A DNA stretch of 64,000 nt from Bacillus oleivorans (GCF_900207585.1 NZ_OAOP01000004.1:372001-436000); one strand, 5' to 3'. Positions 36,933 to 46,721 are shown, counted from the first letter of the stretch. Notes: generated by a model not told the origin, from the sequence alone. Program-made: numbers and translations.

Positions 36933-38234
36933 TTATTTGTCAGTTCTGTTAAACCACATCACACTCGGGATCAGAAGCAATGCAAAGATGCCCCCTGCCA
37001 GTGAAAGAGTTGTAAAACTCGAATGAGCTACCACAATACCAGATAGGACACCTCCTGTTGCTCCTGACAAAGCAACTAGGACATCTACGGAGCCTTGAGT
37101 TTTAGCGCGAGTGGAAGCAGTCGTTGCATCCACAAGCATCGCTGTGCCGCTAATCAAGCCAATATTCCAGCCTAGCCCCAATAAGGCTAGTGCAATGGTT
37201 AAATAGAAAATCGATTCAGCCGGTGCAAAAGCTGCCAGGCCGCCAGCAGCTAGTAAAGTGACACCAGACGCAATCGCCATTATATTTCTTCCCAATTTGT
37301 CGACTAGGATTCCTGTTACGAGGGACGGAAGATACATTGCTGCCACATGTATTCCTATGATGATTCCAACCTCACGTAAACCATGTCCATAGTGCCCTAT
37401 ATGAACGGGAGTCATTGTCATGATTGCCACCATCACCATTTGAGTTGTAACCATCAATGTAGCTGCAACCGCAATTCCCCGTTTATTGTCAGCAAATAGA
37501 TCGGACCCTGCTCCAGAAACGTTACTTTTATCGGTTCTCTGTCTAGCAGCGATAGCATCCGCTACAACAAGCGGGTCTGGGCAAAGAAATACTAATAAGA
37601 CCAAGCCGGCAAGGACAAAGGCTGTCGCAGCAAGTATAAAGGGACCAGCCAGAGCAGGAACTCCAATAAATAAAGCAAATTCACCCATTGGCTCAACCAA
37701 GTTAGGACCAGCAACAGCTCCAAATGTGGTAGATACCATCGCGATACTAATGGCCTTTGCGCGCTGAGTCGGATTTGCCAAGTCAGTCCCGGCATAGCGT
37801 GCTTGCAGGTTTGTAGCTGAGCCAGCCCCATAGATTAATAGAGAAGCAAATAGCAGAATGATATTACTAGTTACGGCGGAAAGAATGACTCCGATCGCAC
37901 CTATTCCTCCCGTTAAGAAGCCCGCAGCTAACCCCGCCCTGCGCCCAAAATGCTGAGAAAGTCGTCCTACAGCTAGAGCAGCTCCAGCCGAACCAAGCGT
38001 AAACAATGCCGTCGGTACCCCTGCATAACTATTTGAACCTAACATATCCTGAGCCAAAAGGGCTCCCACTGTTATCCCCGCAGCAAGACCCGCTCCACCA
38101 AAAATTTGTGAAAGGACCACAATTATCAAGGTACGTTTATACAGTTTCTTCTGCTTCTCTTTATCATCTATGTAACTTTGAATCCAATCTGGATTACCCC
38201 CTAATATCGCTGCCTGATCCATTTTATAAGACAT
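36933..38234 (-). CDS. MFS transporter
   Basis: Major facilitator (433 aa, about 12 hydrophobic helices) with a long cytoplasmic N-terminus (MDQAAILGGNPDWIQSYIDD). MFS loop motifs GRLSQHFGRRAGLAAGF and the mirrored GILVDKLGRNIMAIASG are clear. Substrate unknown. The start is the ATG of MSYKMDQ, 7 nt after GGCGGGTG. It converges on the mtn operon and shares its terminator region; a functional link is not shown. Confidence 0.88.
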   Translation of the reverse strand: MSYKMDQAAILGGNPDWIQSYIDDKEKQKKLYKRTLIIVVLSQIFGGAGLAAGITVGALLAQDMLGSNSYAGVPTALFTLGSAGAALAVGRLSQHFGRRAGLAAGFLTGGIGAIGVILSAVTSNIILLFASLLIYGAGSATNLQARYAGTDLANPTQRAKAISIAMVSTTFGAVAGPNLVEPMGEFALFIGVPALAGPFILAATAFVLAGLVLLVFLCPDPLVVADAIAARQRTDKSNVSGAGSDLFADNKRGIAVAATLMVTTQMVMVAIMTMTPVHIGHYGHGLREVGIIIGIHVAAMYLPSLVTGILVDKLGRNIMAIASGVTLLAAGGLAAFAPAESIFYLTIALALLGLGWNIGLISGTAMLVDATTASTRAKTQGSVDVLVALSGATGGVLSGIVVAHSSFTTLSLAGGIFALLLIPSVMWFNRTDK

Positions 38235-38457
38235 CCTGTAACACCCGCCTATTCCAATTAAACTCACAAGTCTTCAACTGTAACCAGTATAATCTAATAA
38301 TGGTTTGAATAGTGAAAAATATTTGTCAGATTGCCCGATTTTTAGTGCTTTAATGCCTTGTACACTATAGGGCACATCCCAATAAAAGACCATCTGGGCC
38401 TTCAGTCACCGCTATTCTTACGAATTCAAAATAAAGACCATCATAGATTTATCTTCT

Positions 38458-38842
38458 TTAAAGTTCCAGGCAATAATAAATATCTCTAACAGTTTGATTA
38501 AAAATACCCTCAAATCTTCCATCGCTGTGAAAATAGATTTTTTCCAGCTCATCCTTTGTGAATAGCAATTCTTTTTGAAAACCGTGTGCGATTAACGCCT
38601 TTTCAATTTGAATAAGGATCCCGATTCTTTCAATTAAATAAATCGATGAGGAAATTGGGTGAGGTGCGCTCAGACCAGCTTCTTCCTCTAAAACAAAAAC
38701 CAAAATCCCTGAGTCATTAGAAAAGTTTACAGATAAAGAATGGGTCTGCTGTTTTTGATAAAACAGAGAAATCTTTATCTAGATGTGCCTCAATATATCT
38801 TTCAAGAAGACTGTTTAAACGTCTTATTTCGTCTGTTTTCAT
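38458..38842 (-). pseudogene. Frameshifted small gene, unknown function
   Basis: On the minus strand an ATG at 38842, with GGAGGG upstream, opens MKTDEIRRLNSLLERYIEAH and runs to a stop after about 43 codons. Skipping one base near 38735 joins it to a frame that continues SVNFSNDSGILVFVLEEEAG and ends at 38458. The restored product would be about 127 aa, mostly helical and acidic. I do not recognise the family. Confidence 0.65.
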
Positions 38843-39212
38843 CTAACCATCCATCCCTCCTCTAAATCTGTTTATATAAATAGAAAAGCCAAAATAAGCG
38901 CAGGTTTTCCTGCTTCTTATTTTGGCCTAAATTCTAGCTTTCATCTATTCTAGAAACTCGTTGCCTTTATACATTTAATAGCGATTTTAATTAGTAAACG
39001 ATTTATAAACAGATTAGAGCTCTATCAATTAACCCTATATCCACTATTAATAGTATACTGTATTTCCTTAATTTTCAATGTCTTTCTCTTGATTAATGGA
39101 AATATTTTTACAAGTTAAATGAGGTTTACAGTATAAAATATCTATTGAAATTATTTTTAGGCAACTCTATAATTACAAGAATTTATTTCACAAGATTGCG
39201 GAGGAACTTACA
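38843..39212. other. Intergenic region upstream of mscL
   Basis: About 370 AT-rich bases. The one clear feature is a strong hairpin at 38888-38926 with arms GCCAAAATAAG and CTTATTTTGGC. Confidence 0.55.
38888..38926 (-). terminator. Strong hairpin
   Basis: Arms GCCAAAATAAG and CTTATTTTGGC with an inner GCAGG/CCTGC stem; on the minus strand it is followed by TTTTCTATTT. A terminator or attenuator ahead of the broken gene. Confidence 0.55.
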
Positions 39213-39569
39213 ATGTGGCAAGAATTTAAAAAGTTTGCATTAAAAGGAAATGTATTGGACCTAGCTATTGCGGTTGTAATTGGGACTGCATTTGGCAAAA
39301 TCGTTACTTCCCTCGTTGAAGACATCATTATGCCAATGGTAGGGTTATTGTTAGGAGGAATAGATTTTAGCCACCTTGCTTACGATGCGGTGAAATACGG
39401 AGTTTTTATTGAAACTATCATTGATTTTCTCATTATTGCATTTTCAATTTTTTTGGTCGTTCGCTTCTTTAACCGGTTTAAGAAAAAGGAAGAAGCTGCA
39501 GCACCCGTTATCGATCAAAAAGAAGAGTTATTGCGGGAAATTAGGGATTTGCTGAAAGATGGAAAATAA
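39213..39569 (+). CDS. mscL: Large-conductance mechanosensitive channel
   Basis: Pentameric membrane channel that opens under hypo-osmotic stress (118 aa). MscL signature at the start ([34 protein letters not shown]), a second helix around residues 68-90 and a charged C-terminal helix ([13 protein letters not shown]). GGAGG precedes the ATG. Stand-alone gene. Confidence 0.97.
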   Translation: MWQEFKKFALKGNVLDLAIAVVIGTAFGKIVTSLVEDIIMPMVGLLLGGIDFSHLAYDAVKYGVFIETIIDFLIIAFSIFLVVRFFNRFKKKEEAAAPVIDQKEELLREIRDLLKDGK

Positions 39570-39614
39570 ATAATTGCAGTAAATCATATCTTATACCAAT
39601 GTTTTGCCAATAAA

Positions 39615-39653
39615 AAGCCTGTAATCACAAGATAACCCTATGATCTCAGGCTT
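39615..39653 (+). terminator. Terminator of mscL
   Basis: AAGCCTG...CAGGCTT with an inner ATCA/TGAT pairing and CTTT after it. Confidence 0.65.
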
Positions 39654-39797
39654 CTTTAATTCGTTTTAACAAATAAAAGTTACCCATTTCTATTCTTTGA
39701 CTGGCTTCTTGACAGCTTTCACCTCATACAATCCGCCTTCTGAGCTCAGCATGTATTCAGGCTTTGGCTTGCCAAGATTGGCTTTATGGCCCGATAC

Positions 39798-39828
39798 AAA
39801 AAAGACCTTCAAAATGCAGAAGGTCTTT
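39798..39828 (-). terminator. Terminator of the zinc-finger protein gene
   Basis: On the minus strand AAAGACCTTC, TGCATTTT, GAAGGTCTTTTTT, a perfect intrinsic terminator 6 bp after the stop codon. Confidence 0.9.
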
Positions 39829-39833
39829 GTGGA

Positions 39834-40010
39834 TCAGTCTAAGATTCGATTATTATCATCTACATTAATAAATCTGGGCGGGTCCGGAGTGGCTCCAGGA
39901 TTTATGTGACCAGTTCCGCCACAAACTGTACATTTATATTGCCAGGATTCATCATCAGCCAGCATACCCGTTCCTTCACAAGCTCTGCAAACCGTATCCC
40001 GATTCACCAT
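39834..40010 (-). CDS. Small DnaJ-type zinc-finger protein
   Basis: 58 aa with two CxxCxGxG-type knuckles, CRACEGTGML and CTVCGGTGHI, as in the central region of DnaJ; together they could bind one zinc. The ATG of MVNRDTVCR follows AAGGAGGGG. It lies 30 bp downstream of the aconitase gene on the same strand and is closed by its own terminator. The role is unknown; small proteins of this kind may assist protein folding or metal centres, which is inference. Confidence 0.75.
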   Translation of the reverse strand: MVNRDTVCRACEGTGMLADDESWQYKCTVCGGTGHINPGATPDPPRFINVDDNNRILD

Positions 40011-40040
40011 TGACACCCCTCCTTTTTACTTCGTCATTTA

Positions 40041-41996
40041 TCACGCATGACTTTTTTGACGATCTTTTACCCAATTGATCAAGCCGCCTTTTACCATCAT
40101 TTCAATTTGCCGTCCTGATAAAGTGTGACGGACCATAATCTCGAGTCCTTTTCCTTTTACACTAATATTGAATTCATTGCCTTGCTGGATTTTTTTCCGC
40201 AAGTCAGTAAATACAAGAACATCCCCTTGCTCTAATTTGTCATAATCTTCTTCATGGACAAAGGTAACGGGCAAGATCCCAAAATTAACAAGGTTTTGCC
40301 AATGGATACGGGCAAAGTCTTTTACTAACGCAACCCTTAACCCTAAATACCTTGGGGCTAACGCAGCATGTTCACGGCTCGATCCTTGTCCATAATTAAA
40401 ACCGCCTACAACGGCATGGCCGCCTTGGTCCCGTATTTTCATGGCATTGTCATAATAGTTGTCATCAATAATCTCAAAGGCAAACTTACTGATTTCAGGT
40501 AAATTGCTCCGATAAGGAAGGACACGAGCACCGCCTGCTAAAATTTCATCAGTTGATATATTGTCTCCCATCTTCAATAGGATCGGAACTTCTAAGTTAT
40601 CTTGCAATTCATCCATGTTTGGAATAGATGCAATATTTGGGCCTTTGTGTAATTCCACTTTCTTTGCCTCTTCGTATGGAAGCGGCTCATCTAATAAATT
40701 TAAATCAATTGTTGGTTTTTCTGGTTCTTTTACTTTAGGATAATCCATATCCAACGAACGCGGATCGGTAATCACTCCTTTTAAAGCAGAAGCTGCTGCT
40801 GTCTCAGGGCTGCATAAGAATACACTATCCTCTCTTGTACCAGAACGGCCAGGGAAATTTCGAGGCGTTGTTCTCAGACTGTTTCTGCCAGTTGCAGGTG
40901 CTTGTCCCATTCCAATGCACCCATTACAGCCTGCCTGATGAAGCCTTGCTCCAGCCTGTAGCAAACTTGCTATATGGCCCTCTTTGACCAAATCTGTTAA
41001 CATTTGCCTAGACGTTGGATTAATGTCAAAAGAAATTCCTGGAGCAACCTCTTTTCCTTTTACGATTTCAGCAACTATTGCAAAATCACGGAATCCCGGA
41101 TTAGCGGATGACCCTACATACGATTGATAAATTGGCAATCCTTCCACTTCCCTGACCGGAACTACATTCCCCGGACTTGAAGGTTTGGCAATCAGCGGTT
41201 CCAGTTCAGACAGATTGATTTCTTCATGTAAATCATAGCTTGCCCCTTTATCGGCTGCTAACTCTATCCAGTCTTCTTTACGTCCCTGCTGTTTTAGGAA
41301 TCGTCCAATTTCTTGATCAGAAGGAAAAACAGTAGCTGTTGCTCCTAGCTCAGCCCCCATATTTGCGATTACATGGCGATCCATCGCTGTTAAGCTTTCT
41401 AGGCCAGGTCCATAATATTCAATAACTCGCCCTACACCACCTTTTACATCATGGCGGCGAAGCAGTTCGAGAATCACATCCTTTGCACTCACCCAATCCG
41501 GCAGTTTACCGGTTAATTTTATTCCCCATACTTTCGGCATTTTCACATAAAATGGTTCTCCTGCAATGGCCATTGCTACATCAATACCGCCTGCCCCCAT
41601 TGCCAGCATTCCCATACAGCCATTAGCACACGTATGGCTGTCAGAACCAAGTAACGTTTTTCCTGGCTTAGCGAGCCGCTGCATATGAACAGGATGGCTT
41701 ACACCATTCCCAGGCCGGCTATAATACATTCCAAACCTGCGCGTAGCACTTTGCAAAAATAAATGATCATCCGGATTTTTACTGTCTACTTGAATAAGAT
41801 TGTGGTCGACATACTGTGCAGATGCCTCTGTTTTCGCATACTCTAGCCCCATTGCTTCTAATTCAAGCATAACCATAGTTCCTGTAGCATCTTGCGTTAA
41901 CGTTTGATCGATTTTCAGTCCGATTTCCTGACCGGGAATCATTTCACCAGATAATAGATGGGCCTTAATCAATTTTTGGGTAACATTCAATGCCAT
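40041..41996 (-). CDS. Aconitate hydratase, short Aquifex type
   Basis: 4Fe-4S hydro-lyase interconverting citrate and isocitrate (651 aa), the short form rather than the ~900-aa CitB form. Cluster Cys are in GSDSHTCANGCMG and HQAGCNGCIGMGQ; the substrate motif SLRTTPRNFPGRSGT and the C-terminal swivel domain (GDNISTDEILAGG, GQGSSREHAALAPRYLG) are present. The ATG of MALNVTQK follows AGGAGG; 36 upstream in-frame codons are not conserved-looking. Confidence 0.92.
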   Translation of the reverse strand: MALNVTQKLIKAHLLSGEMIPGQEIGLKIDQTLTQDATGTMVMLELEAMGLEYAKTEASAQYVDHNLIQVDSKNPDDHLFLQSATRRFGMYYSRPGNGVSHPVHMQRLAKPGKTLLGSDSHTCANGCMGMLAMGAGGIDVAMAIAGEPFYVKMPKVWGIKLTGKLPDWVSAKDVILELLRRHDVKGGVGRVIEYYGPGLESLTAMDRHVIANMGAELGATATVFPSDQEIGRFLKQQGRKEDWIELAADKGASYDLHEEINLSELEPLIAKPSSPGNVVPVREVEGLPIYQSYVGSSANPGFRDFAIVAEIVKGKEVAPGISFDINPTSRQMLTDLVKEGHIASLLQAGARLHQAGCNGCIGMGQAPATGRNSLRTTPRNFPGRSGTREDSVFLCSPETAAASALKGVITDPRSLDMDYPKVKEPEKPTIDLNLLDEPLPYEEAKKVELHKGPNIASIPNMDELQDNLEVPILLKMGDNISTDEILAGGARVLPYRSNLPEISKFAFEIIDDNYYDNAMKIRDQGGHAVVGGFNYGQGSSREHAALAPRYLGLRVALVKDFARIHWQNLVNFGILPVTFVHEEDYDKLEQGDVLVFTDLRKKIQQGNEFNISVKGKGLEIMVRHTLSGRQIEMMVKGGLINWVKDRQKSHA

Positions 41997-42453
41997 GTAT
42001 GTACCTCCTGAAATTTTCCATTCCCTTTTATTGTGCGTTAAATAGAAATATACTATGCTTTTTGATCTCGACATAATTTGATGCAGTAGCAGAATTGTTA
42101 GCACCAGGAGGAACGATGCTTTTCGGTTTTAGCACAACTCCATTGAATAAGATTATTTAACAAAAAACATCAGCCATTCATTAAATGGTACATTAGTTTA
42201 AACGGGTCCTGACCCCCAAAGCGTTTATGGATTAACGTTCTGGGGGTTAGGACCCGTTTGTTGTTATAGGAACTAATCTTTTTTTCCTGTTGACATATGG
42301 AGTCTGCTTTGAATCGTTAATACAATATATGTCAAATTTCACTGGAAATTTAATGGGAAAAATAGTTGGATATTCCCTTTTTTTAGAAATTCCTATCAAT
42401 TATGATGGTTTATGTGTTTTTAAATTAATAGTAATAGAAAGCGAGGGAGAAAT
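41997..42453. other. Intergenic region between aconitase and the secreted nuclease-like gene
   Basis: About 460 bases with one strong palindrome (42200-42259). The rest is AT-rich leader of the large plus-strand gene. Confidence 0.55.
42200..42259. repeat. GGGTCCTGACCCC palindromic repeat
   Basis: AAACGGGTCCTGACCCCCA pairs with TGGGGGTTAGGACCCGTTT across a 22-nt loop. It shares the CCTGACCCC core with the elements at 18085, 19701 and 50528. Confidence 0.85.
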
Positions 42454-45240
42454 TTGAAAGGTAAAGTATCTATGTATTGGCTGCTTGTGTTGGTTTTAGT
42501 CATATCAGCTATGCTTCCAGGTATTTCTGCAGCAAAAGAAAGTCAAAAGAAAATGTCCATTATTTCAGAGCTAGCAAATGCTACTGAGCCGTCTGAGCAA
42601 AATGTCAAAAAGCTAATGGCAGAAGCAATGGAACAAATCCAAAGTTTCCCTGAAGTGGATCCACCTAAAAATAACAAACGGGTGGAATATGCACTGTTTG
42701 AGTTACAGGCTGCAGTGGACGGCAATTTTGAAACAAATAATGCAATAAAGACCGCAACGTTTTTTGACCACAGTAAGAATGCATTAGGCATCCTTGAGGC
42801 GAATCCGCACATTACCTCAGAGGAGAAGACTCAAGTCATTAACACAGTAATTTCAGCAAACAGAATGGTGACAAAAGAATTATTAGCTTTACTTGACGAA
42901 AATATCGACCTATTTTCGAACAAGGATAAAAAGCTTTTAGAACAAGCCCATAAAGATTATGAAAAAGGGTTAGACTTTGAACATAAAAACAACCGGGAAC
43001 AATCTGTCCATTTTTACAAAAAATCATGGATTAGCGCCCAGGAACTCAAAGAAAAAGCCAAACAGCTTCTTGATTCAGACGGCGACGGCGCAGCCAATAT
43101 GGTGGAGGAAAAGCTAGGTACAAACAAAGATGCGGAGGATACGGATCAGGACGGGTTGCTAGATGGATTTGAAATTATAAAACAATATACGTCCCCGCTC
43201 GACAAAGACACGAATAAAAACGGCACATCAGATGGTCAGGAGGATACGGATCAAGACGGTTTAACGAATCTTCAGGAACAAGAAGCTGGAACGGATCCTG
43301 TCTTGGCAGATTCTGATTCGGACGGGTTAGAGGATCAGATTGAATTAGAGGAATTTGGTACGTCCCCTTTATTGAAGGATACCGACCATGACGGCTTAAA
43401 TGATTTCGGTGAATATCAAGTCGGTACAGATCCGCACAATAAAGATTCGGACCATGACCGTCTTTACGACGGCCTAGAGAGTTACCCACAAACCTTTACT
43501 GAAAGTCAGTCTGGAGCCATTCTTGAACTCACAGCAGAAGGAGACCTATCCCCTTATGTCAAAATGAGAAATGTATCCGATTATGCTATGTTTCAAGAAG
43601 TGCCTGGGGCAATGTCAGGGTTTGTAGATATTGCGGTTGAAAAGGAATTTGAACAAGCAATAGTTAAAATTCCATTCAATGAAGAGGATATCCCGAATGG
43701 TGACTTTGAAAATATCAAAATGTATATTTATGATAAAGAAAACCATATATTTACTCAGCTTGAAGATCAAGAAGCAGATATAGAAAACGGCTATATTCTG
43801 GCGGAAACGGACCAATTTTCTGTCTTCACATTAATCTACACGCCAGAATCACCAACCAGCCAAAAAATAGATCTTGTAAAATCAGATGATTCATACCACA
43901 TTACAAATGAGGATGAGGAAGCTGATTTTGACGGTGATGGATTAACAGACCTTGAAGAATTATCACATGGTACTTTTATTTACTTCCCAGATACAGATTC
44001 CGACGGACTGAATGACGGAATTGAAGCAGATATCGGATCTAATCCGTATGATGGCAATGCGGACGGAGATTCTTATAACGATCTTGAGGAGTATAATCAG
44101 GGAACAGACCCAGATTTGTACGACAAGGTCTGGACTGATTATGTCCAAGAAGTCCTGCTCGGGGCTTCCGTCAATGAATTCGGCGAAACCTTTGTTGATT
44201 GGGGATGGATGGATGAGGAAACATTCAATTCAATTCCTTATTTAATCGGACAGCTTGTTTCAGGCTACCTTGTGTATGGGGATATTGTTGATTTAGTCGC
44301 TAACCTGACCCAAGTAGATATTGCCGACGGTCTATTAGCCGCTGCCGGAATTATTCCAGTTGTAGGGGATGCAGGAAAAACCGTTGCCAAAATCATAGAA
44401 TTTGCTAAACGCACGAAAGATAATATCCCTAAAGCCTTCCGCATGGCAATCGATGAATTTGGTGACAATCCGTCGATTCTGCCTAGATTATTAGACGAAC
44501 TATCTGATGGAGCGGCTAGCACTCTAAGAAAAATGGGTGCTTCTGATAAAATGATTGCACAGCTAGGGAAACATGGTAACGACCTGAAAAAAATAAGCAA
44601 TCTCAAAGGAGTTAAATTAGGTGACATTACACTTGATGCCGCCCAAAGAAATATTATCAACCGTCAAATCAGACAGCGCTGGGGCACCTATTTGGATGGT
44701 TCTAAACGAGCAGAGGCTTTCGCTATGGAAGCAGCAATCTGGTACTATGAACAGCTAGGTTACAAACTATTATACTCTCAGCGCGATATTGGCCAAACCA
44801 TCTTTACTTCCCAAGGACCTGATATTGTTATGAAAAGCCCATCTGGAGAACCATTGATCATTGAAGCAAAAGGGTCATACTCGGAAAAAGGAAAATTAAA
44901 CGATGGGAAGGAAAAAGGATCGCGACTTGCATCCAATGTGGGAGGTACTCTTCGCTATTATTTGGACAGAGAATGGCTGTCTGTCAATAGTCAAAACAGG
45001 TACTTGGATGCCTTTGATAGAGCCATCGCCAACAACACGATAAGACCTGAAGAGAAAGAGGCCTATGATATGTTAAAAGATATCATTGATAACGGCGCTC
45101 CATATAATAGTTCAGTCGTTTATGGAGGTATAAGGCAGGCCAAGTCTGTCATTGAAGCAGGCAGGAAGATTGATGAATATCTAGAAAATCTATTACAGGA
45201 TACCAAATCAATAGACTTTATTATCATTCGCAATATATAA
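42454..45240 (+). CDS. Secreted TSP3-repeat protein with PD-(D/E)XK nuclease toxin-like C-terminus
   Basis: 928 aa. Signal peptide at 1-26 (LVISAMLPGISAA). About 30-200: helical region. About 206-345: thrombospondin type 3 calcium repeats (DTDQDGLLDG, DSDSDGLEDQ, DTDHDGLND). About 350-465: beta-rich domain. About 488-555: a second repeat block (DFDGDGLTDLEE). About 615-645: pre-toxin-like IADGLLAAAGIIPVVGDAGK. About 740-928: nuclease-like domain with D790 in QGPDIV and E804/K806 in LIIEAKG. The start is TTG after GAGGGAG. The modules fit a polymorphic toxin exported by Sec. The downstream TPR-like gene is a candidate immunity gene. The toxin call is inference. Confidence 0.8.
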   Translation: MKGKVSMYWLLVLVLVISAMLPGISAAKESQKKMSIISELANATEPSEQNVKKLMAEAMEQIQSFPEVDPPKNNKRVEYALFELQAAVDGNFETNNAIKTATFFDHSKNALGILEANPHITSEEKTQVINTVISANRMVTKELLALLDENIDLFSNKDKKLLEQAHKDYEKGLDFEHKNNREQSVHFYKKSWISAQELKEKAKQLLDSDGDGAANMVEEKLGTNKDAEDTDQDGLLDGFEIIKQYTSPLDKDTNKNGTSDGQEDTDQDGLTNLQEQEAGTDPVLADSDSDGLEDQIELEEFGTSPLLKDTDHDGLNDFGEYQVGTDPHNKDSDHDRLYDGLESYPQTFTESQSGAILELTAEGDLSPYVKMRNVSDYAMFQEVPGAMSGFVDIAVEKEFEQAIVKIPFNEEDIPNGDFENIKMYIYDKENHIFTQLEDQEADIENGYILAETDQFSVFTLIYTPESPTSQKIDLVKSDDSYHITNEDEEADFDGDGLTDLEELSHGTFIYFPDTDSDGLNDGIEADIGSNPYDGNADGDSYNDLEEYNQGTDPDLYDKVWTDYVQEVLLGASVNEFGETFVDWGWMDEETFNSIPYLIGQLVSGYLVYGDIVDLVANLTQVDIADGLLAAAGIIPVVGDAGKTVAKIIEFAKRTKDNIPKAFRMAIDEFGDNPSILPRLLDELSDGAASTLRKMGASDKMIAQLGKHGNDLKKISNLKGVKLGDITLDAAQRNIINRQIRQRWGTYLDGSKRAEAFAMEAAIWYYEQLGYKLLYSQRDIGQTIFTSQGPDIVMKSPSGEPLIIEAKGSYSEKGKLNDGKEKGSRLASNVGGTLRYYLDREWLSVNSQNRYLDAFDRAIANNTIRPEEKEAYDMLKDIIDNGAPYNSSVVYGGIRQAKSVIEAGRKIDEYLENLLQDTKSIDFIIIRNI

Positions 45241-45309
45241 TCAATGATTTCAGCGAGGAAGGGAGAGAAATCTCCCTCCTTTCCTGTCATCAGCTTAGGA
45301 GAGGTTTAT

Positions 45310-45927
45310 ATGACGAACGATTTAAAAGTGGATGCCGAAAAATTGCACTGGAAAAAAAATTTTCTAGATTCTGTTGGTCCCAAATCCTGGTCAGATTATG
45401 AGGCTTATGCAAGATGTTTATTTTACTTGGGAAAACAAGAGGAATCCAAAGCGTACTTTTTAGAAGCAGCCAGTCGAATTCAAAATTTGATTTCTGTATT
45501 TGAAAGAAATAATCCTAAAGAATTTGCGCGTGTTAAACTTATTCAGGCCAATTTTTATCGTATCGCTGGCCAGAAAGCCCAGAGTATTCAAAAGTACGAT
45601 GAGGTACAGGATCTGCTGAAAACAATGTTGGAAAAAGAACATAAGAATAATCAGGCAAACGCGCTGTCTTTCTTCAACAATCTCAGCTATTGCTATTTCT
45701 TTCTAGAGGATTACGAGCAATCCATCCATTATGGAAAAATGGTGTCAGAATGGTTTCCTATCTCTCTTGGGTATGCAGAAGGACTATACCACTCGGAAAA
45801 AAAACGAATTGTTTCCACTTTGAAATATGTAATACAAGAAATCAAAAGAGAAAAAAGCGTACCTTACGACACAGGAGCCGAAGTAAGTCTATGGGATTGG
45901 TATGAAATTGGGAAAAAGTTGCTATGA
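45310..45927 (+). CDS. TPR-like protein, candidate immunity protein
   Basis: 205 aa, no signal peptide, all-helical with TPR-like units: YARCLFYLGKQEESKAYFLE, QANFYRIAGQKAQSIQKYDE and NNLSYCYFFLEDYEQSIHYG. I do not recognise a named family. The ATG of MTNDLKVDAE follows GGAGAGG, 69 bp after the nuclease-like gene on the same strand, so it is probably co-transcribed. Position and cytosolic nature fit an immunity role, but nothing in the sequence proves it. Its TGA stop is the first three bases of a GGGACGGTTCT element. Confidence 0.7.
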   Translation: MTNDLKVDAEKLHWKKNFLDSVGPKSWSDYEAYARCLFYLGKQEESKAYFLEAASRIQNLISVFERNNPKEFARVKLIQANFYRIAGQKAQSIQKYDEVQDLLKTMLEKEHKNNQANALSFFNNLSYCYFFLEDYEQSIHYGKMVSEWFPISLGYAEGLYHSEKKRIVSTLKYVIQEIKREKSVPYDTGAEVSLWDWYEIGKKLL

Positions 45928-45980
45928 AACAAAGGGACGGTTCTTCTGTTTCAATGAAACAGAAGAACCGTCCTTTGTTT
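45925..45980. repeat. GGGACGGTTCT full palindrome
   Basis: TGAAACAAAGGGACGGTTCT and its inverted copy around a short centre. It fills the space between two convergent genes and abuts both stop codons. Confidence 0.92.
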
Positions 45981-46569
45981 ATTTTGTATACCGGTTTGCA
46001 TAGCTCGATGCTACAAGTGAGTCTGGTTTGATTTTTGCTTGTATTCCATGTGCCTCTATTCTCGCTACCATCTCTGACACAAATTCCCTCGTCTTATTCC
46101 TCTGTCCTTTGCCGATGTCCAAGTGACCCTCCATCGTTAAACTGGCTCCTTTATAAACATGCGGCAGAACAATATCGATTAGCTCATTTTTCAATTCATC
46201 GTTAAACATATAGGCAACCTGTTCGGTTAGCGATGTTTCAATTGAAATCTTTTGATGTAAATTACGGATAGGATTTGGATATACCAATTTCCGATAGCAA
46301 GCCCATGCCCCTCTTCCTACTCTTTGAATAACGATGCCCGTTATAAATATGGTCTCTTTTGAATAGACATGAGAATCGGTTCCAATCATGAGCCTATAAT
46401 TGCCCATTGGCTCCTGCCTCATAAAGGAAACTATACGAAAATACACATCCTCAAAGGTTAAATTTGAATCTGTTAAATTTTTAAACGTCAGCGGCCGGTT
46501 AGCAAAGAAAGTATCTTTCAGTGCTTCCATCTCCTTTAGTCGTTTTCTGCCCCATTTACAGTTCTCCAC
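45979..46569 (-). CDS. YkuK family RNase H-like protein
   Basis: 196 aa with the YkuK-type ribonuclease H-like fold: LMIGTDSHVYSKETIFITG carries the first catalytic-type Asp and TMEGHLDIGKGQRNKTREFV a second. Function unproven. The start is unclear: GTG at 46569 has no ribosome binding site, an ATG at 46530 touches AAAGGAG, and a CTG six bases later would have ideal spacing. The stop TAA overlaps the end of a palindromic repeat shared with the convergent TPR-like gene. Confidence 0.8.
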   Translation of the reverse strand: MENCKWGRKRLKEMEALKDTFFANRPLTFKNLTDSNLTFEDVYFRIVSFMRQEPMGNYRLMIGTDSHVYSKETIFITGIVIQRVGRGAWACYRKLVYPNPIRNLHQKISIETSLTEQVAYMFNDELKNELIDIVLPHVYKGASLTMEGHLDIGKGQRNKTREFVSEMVARIEAHGIQAKIKPDSLVASSYANRYTK

Positions 46570-46721
46570 AAAGCTATCACTACTATTAAGATATGGAAAA
46601 TTAAAAGAGGAATGTACGAGTTCATAAAAAACATATAGAAAGTTTACAATTTGAAAAGGATGTTAAGGAGAAAATGAAGCGGTTCTATATTTTATTCACG
46701 CTTGTAAGAGGGGTGAGAATG

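Noticed and set aside
39690-39800. Protein-like minus-strand frame reading GHKANLGKPKPEYMLSS
   Set aside because: It lies after a strong terminator and has no start or binding site; possibly a remnant but not supportable as a gene.
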